A stretch of DNA of 19,474 nucleotides from Actinomycetota bacterium (GTDB lineage: Bacteria > Actinomycetota > Acidimicrobiia > Spongiisociales > ZC4RG35). Position 1 is the stretch's first letter. The number at the start of each line of letters is the position of its first letter. A model generated the notes under the pieces. The model made no database searches, had not been told where the DNA came from, and was given only the letters and a program-made list of their open reading frames with translations. The translations under genes and the position numbers were made by a program. Of the stretch, positions 15,742 through 19,474 are shown piece after piece. Location: contig JAKEHF010000234.1 in NCBI GenBank assembly GCA_022615295.1, forward strand, positions 1 to 19,474. Direction: 5' to 3'.

Positions 15742-15768
15742 TTGGCACTCTCTGCGTTCGAGTGCCAG
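15742..15768 (-). promoter_or_regulatory. Second, slightly degenerate CIRCE operator
   Basis: TTGGCACTC-N9-GAGTGCCAG on the plus strand keeps the CIRCE architecture (9-9-9) and 8 of 9 paired positions. It differs from the consensus TTAGCACTC/GAGTGCTAA at the third position of each arm and at the last base. It lies 6 bp from the perfect copy, over or just after the likely transcription start. HrcA probably binds it more weakly. Paired CIRCE elements upstream of groESL are known in actinobacteria. Confidence 0.85.
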
Positions 15769-15771
15769 CCG

Positions 15772-15801
15772 ACATTAGCACTCGGCATCTGAGAGTGCTA
15801 A
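15772..15801 (-). promoter_or_regulatory. Candidate groESL promoter overlapping CIRCE
   Basis: On the minus strand, TTAGCA (15801-15796) and TAATGT (15777-15772) are separated by 18 bp, an acceptable SigA-like -35/-10 pair. Both hexamers lie inside or on the edge of the perfect CIRCE element, so HrcA binding would block RNA polymerase. The start would then fall near 15765, inside the second CIRCE, leaving a leader of about 80 nt. Confidence 0.5.
15775..15801 (-). promoter_or_regulatory. CIRCE operator (HrcA binding site), perfect
   Basis: TTAGCACTC-N9-GAGTGCTAA, an exact match to the CIRCE consensus with the standard 9-nt spacer, between tsaD and groES. The HrcA repressor binds this sequence and releases it under heat or protein-folding stress. 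No hrcA gene is in the window. Confidence 0.97.
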
Positions 15802-15832
15802 ACGGGGATCTAAGTCGTCACGACGCAGATTC

Positions 15833-16828
15833 TCAGAGGGTGAGCGCCGGGTCCACGGTCTCCGCCCAATCGGTGATACGCCCTTGGGCCAACCAGTGAC
15901 CCCCGGCCACCCCGATCATCGCGGCGTTGTCGGTGCACAGCAGGGGGTCGGGAAGGGCGAGGGACAGATCTCTCTTGTCCGCCTCCTCGGCGAGTCTTTG
16001 ACGGAGCCGGCGGTTGGCCAGCACCCCACCCCCACCCCCGACTATCGGGGCCCCGGTGGCATCCACCGCAGCGAAGGTCTTGTCGACGAGCACGTCGACG
16101 ATCGCCTCCTGGACCGAGGCGGCGACATCGGCCAGGGGGGCCAGATCGTCGCCCGCCTTCTCGAGATACGTGTTCACGGCGGTCTTGAGACCTGAGAACG
16201 AGAGATGAAACGGTCTTTCTGGAACGGCTCTGGGAAACATCACGGCGGTGGGATCCCCACCCTCGGAGGCGGCGTCGATGGCCGGACCACCCGGGAAGCC
16301 AAGCCCCATGACCCGGGCCAGCTTGTCGAAGGCTTCACCGGCGGCGTCGTCGATGGTCTGACCCATCACCTCGTACACCCCCCAGTCCGCGACGTGGACT
16401 ATCTGGGAGTGACCCCCCGAGGCGAGAAGGACCACGGCGGGAGGCGTGAACTCGTCGAACTGGAGACGTGGGGCCATGAGATGCCCCTCCATGTGGTCGA
16501 CCCCGATGAAGGGAAGCTGGCGGGCCCAGGCCGTCGCCTTCGCGAAGGAATGGCCCACGAGCAACGCCCCGACCAGACCGGGGCCGGCGGTAGCGGCCAC
16601 ACCGTCGAGATCGTCCGGATGCACGCCTGCTTGGGAAAGGGCGCGGTGGGTGAGGGTACGTATCGCCTCCACATGGGCTCTGGCCGCCACCTCGGGCACC
16701 ACACCGCCAAACCGGGAGTGCAGGTCGACCTGGGACGAGAGCACGTTGGACAACGCCTCCCGGCCACGGACGACCGCGACCGCGGTCTCGTCACAGGATG
16801 TCTCGAAGGCGAGGATCGTGGGGTTCAT
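15833..16828 (-). CDS. tsaD: tRNA N6-adenosine threonylcarbamoyltransferase TsaD
   Basis: 331 residues from the ATG at 16828, which overlaps the rimI stop as ATGA and has GGAGGG upstream. An upstream start at 16873 would add 15 unrelated residues. TsaD transfers the threonylcarbamoyl group from TC-AMP to A37 of ANN-decoding tRNAs, working with TsaB and TsaE. Visible are LAFETSCDET (6-14), the metal-binding His112-x3-His116 (DHMEGH), ASGGHSQIV (136-144), FDKLARVMGLGFPGGP (167-182) and CTDNAAMIG with Asp300. The usual AGGV-AN-LR segment reads GGGGGVLANRRLR here, a small Gly-rich variation. Last gene of the t6A operon, 32 bp from the first CIRCE. Confidence 0.97.
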   Translation of the reverse strand: MNPTILAFETSCDETAVAVVRGREALSNVLSSQVDLHSRFGGVVPEVAARAHVEAIRTLTHRALSQAGVHPDDLDGVAATAGPGLVGALLVGHSFAKATAWARQLPFIGVDHMEGHLMAPRLQFDEFTPPAVVLLASGGHSQIVHVADWGVYEVMGQTIDDAAGEAFDKLARVMGLGFPGGPAIDAASEGGDPTAVMFPRAVPERPFHLSFSGLKTAVNTYLEKAGDDLAPLADVAASVQEAIVDVLVDKTFAAVDATGAPIVGGGGGVLANRRLRQRLAEEADKRDLSLALPDPLLCTDNAAMIGVAGGHWLAQGRITDWAETVDPALTL

Positions 16829-17298
16829 CCCAGTCCCTCCAGGAACTCGGGGCGGTCGATGTCGTGGGCCCACATGATCAAGGCGTCGTGTTCGGTGTAG
16901 TAGCGGGGGCGGACACCGACTGGCGCCAGACCCACCGAGGCGTAGAGACGCCGTGCCGCGACGTTGTCCGGTCTCACCTCGAGGGTGAGATGACGCGCCC
17001 CCCGCTCCACTGCGGCCTCGATGAGCGCGACCAGGAGACGCCGCCCGATCCCCTGGCCGCGGCGCTCCACCACGACCACGAGATTGGTCACGTGTGCCTC
17101 ATCGGCCACCAGCATCACCCCGCCGAACCCGACGAGACCGTCATCGTCGGCGACCAGATAGACCCTGTCCGCCGCGGCGAGCTCGTCCTCAAAGATGCCC
17201 TCGCTCCACGGTGAAGGCTGGGTTGCGCTCTCGAGACGGGCCGCGGCCGCCACGTCGGCCGTCACCATTGGCCGGATCGCGATCAAGACGGTCCCCAT
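16825..17298 (-). CDS. rimI: Ribosomal protein S18-alanine N-acetyltransferase (GNAT)
   Basis: 157 residues with a GNAT fold. The acetyl-CoA-binding loop is RRGQGIGRRLL (79-89). The catalytic-region Glu is in LEVRPDNVAARRLYASVGL (106-124), and the C-terminal RPRYY (130-134) is followed by DALIMWAHD, matching RimI's Y-Y and ALxM pattern. RimI acetylates the N-terminal Ala of ribosomal protein S18; its placement between tsaB and tsaD is standard in actinobacteria. The ATG at 17298 overlaps the tsaB 3' end by 16 bp and has GGGAGGG close upstream. The opening residues MGTVLIA before the IRPM core could be trimmed if a downstream start is used. Confidence 0.92.
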   Translation of the reverse strand: MGTVLIAIRPMVTADVAAAARLESATQPSPWSEGIFEDELAAADRVYLVADDDGLVGFGGVMLVADEAHVTNLVVVVERRGQGIGRRLLVALIEAAVERGARHLTLEVRPDNVAARRLYASVGLAPVGVRPRYYTEHDALIMWAHDIDRPEFLEGLG

Positions 17299-17993
17299 GG
17301 ACCCTCCCTGCGCAGCTTGGCCCAGTTGATCGTGACATCCGGGTCTCTCATGTAGAGGGGTCGTATCTCGTCGGGAGCGGGGTAGTCCCCCTTCTCGAGC
17401 CGGGCATGACCGATCTCGGCAAGGGCGACTGCGTATGGATATCGGGGTTTGCCGGTCTTCACCCGGCTCATGCCGAGGAAGAACCCGTCGGGGAGGGAGC
17501 TCACATCGCCCACGACAAGACTCTCGTCGGCGCTCGACACCAGGGAGGCGCGAAGGACCTCAGGTTCGAGGAGGTCTGTGGAGCCCTCCTTGACCACGCC
17601 GCCGGGGACCGGACGATAACGGGCCACGGCGTACTCGCCCCTTCTGACGTCGACCACCGACCAGATGAGACGATGCCCGGTGCGTGCCTCGAGGGCCACG
17701 GCGTCCACCGACGTGGCCGGCAGGATGGGGATCCCAAAGGCGGCCCCCAGGCCTTGCGCCGTGGCCACCCCCACCCTGATCCCGGTGTAGAGACCGGGCC
17801 CGACGTCGACGACCACGGCGTCTAGATCCTCGGGTGACCAGCCCACCTGGTCGAAACAGAAGTCGATGGCCGGGACGAGGAAGCTGGCATGACCGACCCG
17901 GTCGATACGTGAGGCCGCGGCCAGGGTCGTCCTGTCCTCCACCAACGCCACCGAAGCCCCCGGCGTGGCCGTCTCGATCGCAAGCATCCTCAC
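17283..17993 (-). CDS. tsaB: t6A biosynthesis protein TsaB (YeaZ)
   Basis: 236 residues. The ASKHA-type N-terminus LAIETATPGASVAL (4-17) and VDVGPGLYTGIRVGVATAQGL (67-87) with PATSVDAVA (92-100) are clear TsaB signatures. TsaB resembles TsaD but lacks its metal-binding histidines; it is the scaffold that dimerises with TsaD and recruits TsaE. The GTG start forms a GTGA overlap with the tsaE stop (17990-17993); an in-frame ATG two codons later is the alternative. Its C-terminal half is less conserved, as usual for the family. Confidence 0.95.
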   Translation of the reverse strand: MRMLAIETATPGASVALVEDRTTLAAASRIDRVGHASFLVPAIDFCFDQVGWSPEDLDAVVVDVGPGLYTGIRVGVATAQGLGAAFGIPILPATSVDAVALEARTGHRLIWSVVDVRRGEYAVARYRPVPGGVVKEGSTDLLEPEVLRASLVSSADESLVVGDVSSLPDGFFLGMSRVKTGKPRYPYAVALAEIGHARLEKGDYPAPDEIRPLYMRDPDVTINWAKLRREGPWGPS

Positions 17994-18454
17994 TCCAGGA
18001 CCTCCAAGGGGCGCTGCGACCAGGAGCCGAACGGGAGGAGGCCGATGGTCCTCGACCCGTCCTCCCCCACCGTGAACATCACCCTGAGCTGATCCTCGGG
18101 TATGGCGGCGTCCACGGCATCACCCCATTCGATGACGAGGACTCCGTCACGGGCCAGCTCGAAGACCTCGAGATCGTCGAACTCGTTGATCGAGCCCAGG
18201 CGGTAGACGTCGACATGGATCAGGGGCATGAACCCGCTCCGATAACGACGGACCAAGACGAAGGTGGGCGAGACGACCGGCTCCTCCACCCCGAGGCCTG
18301 CGGCGAGACCTGCCGTGAACGAGGTCTTTCCGGCGCCGAGACCACCCGAGAGGACCAGGACGTCCCCCGGTCTGACCAGGGCGGCCACCCTGGCAGCCAG
18401 GGCCTGGGTGTCGGCAAGTGTGGGGCAGACGATCTCTAGACCGGCTGCGGACAT
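17990..18454 (-). CDS. tsaE: t6A biosynthesis ATPase TsaE
   Basis: 154 residues, the normal size. P-loop GGLGAGKTSFT (37-47) and VVSPTFVLVRRY (60-71, the switch-like SPTF motif), then HVDVYRL (80-86) and VIEWGD (107-112), are all diagnostic. TsaE binds and hydrolyses ATP to reset the TsaB-TsaD complex between t6A cycles. The ATG at 18454 overlaps the stop of the uracil-DNA glycosylase gene by 1 nt (TGATG), so translation is likely coupled. In many actinobacteria alanine racemase precedes tsaE; here the glycosylase gene takes that place. Confidence 0.96.
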   Translation of the reverse strand: MSAAGLEIVCPTLADTQALAARVAALVRPGDVLVLSGGLGAGKTSFTAGLAAGLGVEEPVVSPTFVLVRRYRSGFMPLIHVDVYRLGSINEFDDLEVFELARDGVLVIEWGDAVDAAIPEDQLRVMFTVGEDGSRTIGLLPFGSWSQRPLEVLE

Positions 18455-19086
18455 CAGGCGAAGAGCTCCAACTGCGTGGAGAGCTCCTCGGGGTCGTCGG
18501 GGGTGAAGCCCGGCTCCAACCGGCCGTCGAGGACCCGTCTGACCAGGGAGAAGTCGTCACGCATCATCTCGGTCACCCGGTCCCCTCCACGAAGGGCGGC
18601 GGCGGGATGGAAGGTCGGTATCAGCATCGATCCCAGCCACCACGGATGGGCCACCCCGCGGAGCCGGGTTATCCCGGTCTCCGTCTTCAGGAGCAGCTTG
18701 GTGGCGAAGTTGCCCAGGGTGACCACCACCTCGGGGTGGATCATCCTTATCTGCTCCCTGAGGAACCCCTTGCACGAGTCGATCTCCTCGGGACGCGGAT
18801 CCCGGTTGCCGGGGGGCCGGCATTTCAGGACGTTGGCGATGTAGACCTCGGAGCGGCTGATGCCGATCTCTTCGAGGAGCTGGTCGAGGAATCGGCCGGC
18901 GGCGCCCACGAATGGCTCACCCTTGAGGTCCTCGTTCTGACCCGGGGCCTCGCCCACGAGCATGAGCCGGGCCTCGACGTCACCGATACCGAAGACCACG
19001 TTCGTCCTCGTCTCCGCAAGACCGCAGGCGACACAGGACAGGGCCCGCTCCCGCAGAGCCTCGAACTCGGGGACCGACACCTTCAC
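18454..19086 (-). CDS. udg: Uracil-DNA glycosylase, family 4 (4Fe-4S)
   Basis: 210 residues. Motif A is GEAPGQNED (45-53), followed by GEPFVGAAGRFLD (56-68). The KCRPPGNRDP segment (88-97) and the late HP of FHPAAALR are family 4 hallmarks. Four cysteines (Cys18, Cys21, Cys89, Cys105) fit the iron-sulfur ligand set. It removes uracil from DNA as the first step of base-excision repair. The start is a GTG with no evident Shine-Dalgarno; a second GTG two codons downstream is an alternative. It is 18 bp after the peptidase stop and overlaps tsaE by 1 nt, so it is probably the head or middle of the t6A operon. Confidence 0.93.
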   Translation of the reverse strand: MKVSVPEFEALRERALSCVACGLAETRTNVVFGIGDVEARLMLVGEAPGQNEDLKGEPFVGAAGRFLDQLLEEIGISRSEVYIANVLKCRPPGNRDPRPEEIDSCKGFLREQIRMIHPEVVVTLGNFATKLLLKTETGITRLRGVAHPWWLGSMLIPTFHPAAALRGGDRVTEMMRDDFSLVRRVLDGRLEPGFTPDDPEELSTQLELFA

Positions 19087-19104
19087 GGGCGACCATTGTG
19101 CCAG

Positions 19105-19474
19105 TCAGACGACGGCCGAGGCGCGGACTGCGGCCTCGATCGCCGCACCGGTCGCCCCAAAGGCGCCCTCGGCCACCGCCTCCACATCGGCGACGACGGG
19201 GCCGCAGGACACGGCGAACACCACGTCCCCGTCGAAGCCGGTGTGTGTGGGCCGGATACACACCGCAAGAGCGTCGTGCGCCCTCACAACGAGACGTCTC
19301 AGCTCGAGCCGGCTGAGCCGTGCGTCGGTGGCCACCACCACGAGCGTGGTGTTCGTGAAGGCGTCGGGGGCGAAGGTCGGTGGCCCCGGTTCAGGCGACC
19401 CGCCGGTGAGCGGCTCCCCGGCCATGGTGAATATGTCCCCGATGGCGTTGACCACCACCAGGGCGCCCACCCGG
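19105..19474 (-). CDS. P1 family (S58, DmpA-like) peptidase, C-terminal part; 5' end outside window
   Basis: About 122 residues of the C-terminus are in the window; the frame is open to the right edge. The segment GALVVVNAIGDI, then FTNTTLVVVATDARLSR and AHDALAVCIRPTHTGFDGDVVF, is characteristic of the S58 family (DmpA/L-aminopeptidase D-esterase). These proteins cleave themselves to expose an N-terminal nucleophile just before the TTLVVVATDA strand. DmpA itself uses Ser there. Here the residue after Asn is Thr (codon near 19350), suggesting a Thr nucleophile. An in-frame GTG at 19470 is almost certainly internal. It is the first gene seen on this strand; substrate unknown. Confidence 0.82.
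   Translation of the reverse strand, partial: RVGALVVVNAIGDIFTMAGEPLTGGSPEPGPPTFAPDAFTNTTLVVVATDARLSRLELRRLVVRAHDALAVCIRPTHTGFDGDVVFAVSCGPVVADVEAVAEGAFGATGAAIEAAVRASAVV

Noticed and set aside
1..19474. CRISPR arrays, insertion sequences, tRNA or rRNA genes, phage genes
   Set aside because: No spaced direct repeats, transposase motifs, terminal inverted repeats or RNA gene signatures were seen on reading both strands.

Overview
The window is GC-rich (roughly 60-65% by eye) and tightly packed, with many GTG starts and stop/start overlaps. It looks like an actinobacterial chromosome segment. The main evidence is the block tsaE-tsaB-rimI-tsaD-groES-groEL, a gene order I know from Actinomycetota, together with two HrcA-type CIRCE operators in front of groES. 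The class is not fixed by the sequence; an acidimicrobial-type lineage is a guess. There are no rRNA or tRNA genes, insertion sequences or CRISPR arrays.

Layout from right to left. (a) 19474-15833, all minus: the C-terminal part of a P1-family (S58/DmpA-like) peptidase, a family 4 uracil-DNA glycosylase, then tsaE, tsaB, rimI and tsaD, the t6A tRNA-modification and S18-acetylation genes, joined by 1-16 bp overlaps. (b) 15832-13746, minus: CIRCE-controlled groES-groEL. (c) 13680-8835, minus: a nucleotide-sugar cassette made of an RmlC-type 3,5-epimerase, a glucose-1-phosphate cytidylyltransferase (rfbF), an extended SDR and two tandem sugar C-methyltransferases. The last four genes overlap by 4 nt each (GTGA, TTGA, GTGA). 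No 4,6-dehydratase or aminotransferase is present. (d) 8831-6603, plus: a GT2 glycosyltransferase and a Wzx-like flippase. (e) 6524-4698, minus: a fused Wzz/BY-kinase-like chain-length regulator. (f) 4705-3923, plus: a WecG/TagA/CpsF glycosyltransferase whose 3' end overlaps the Wzz gene. (g) 3703-1, minus: a membrane-anchored beta-helix protein, a terminator, a paralogous beta-helix lipoprotein, and an O-antigen ligase/polymerase-like protein that runs off the left edge.

Together (c) to (g) read as a Wzx/Wzy-type surface-polysaccharide locus inserted beside housekeeping genes. The inferred roles are: the cassette makes an activated, probably C-methylated sugar; WecG/TagA-like and GT2 enzymes build a lipid-linked unit; the flippase exports it; the O-antigen ligase/polymerase-like protein and the Wzz/kinase polymerise or attach it; and two secreted beta-helix proteins may cleave, epimerise or bind the product. 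The least familiar parts are the paralogous beta-helix pair beside the ligase, the sugar cassette with two complete C-methyltransferases but no dehydratase, and the lack of an obvious independent promoter between groEL and that cassette.
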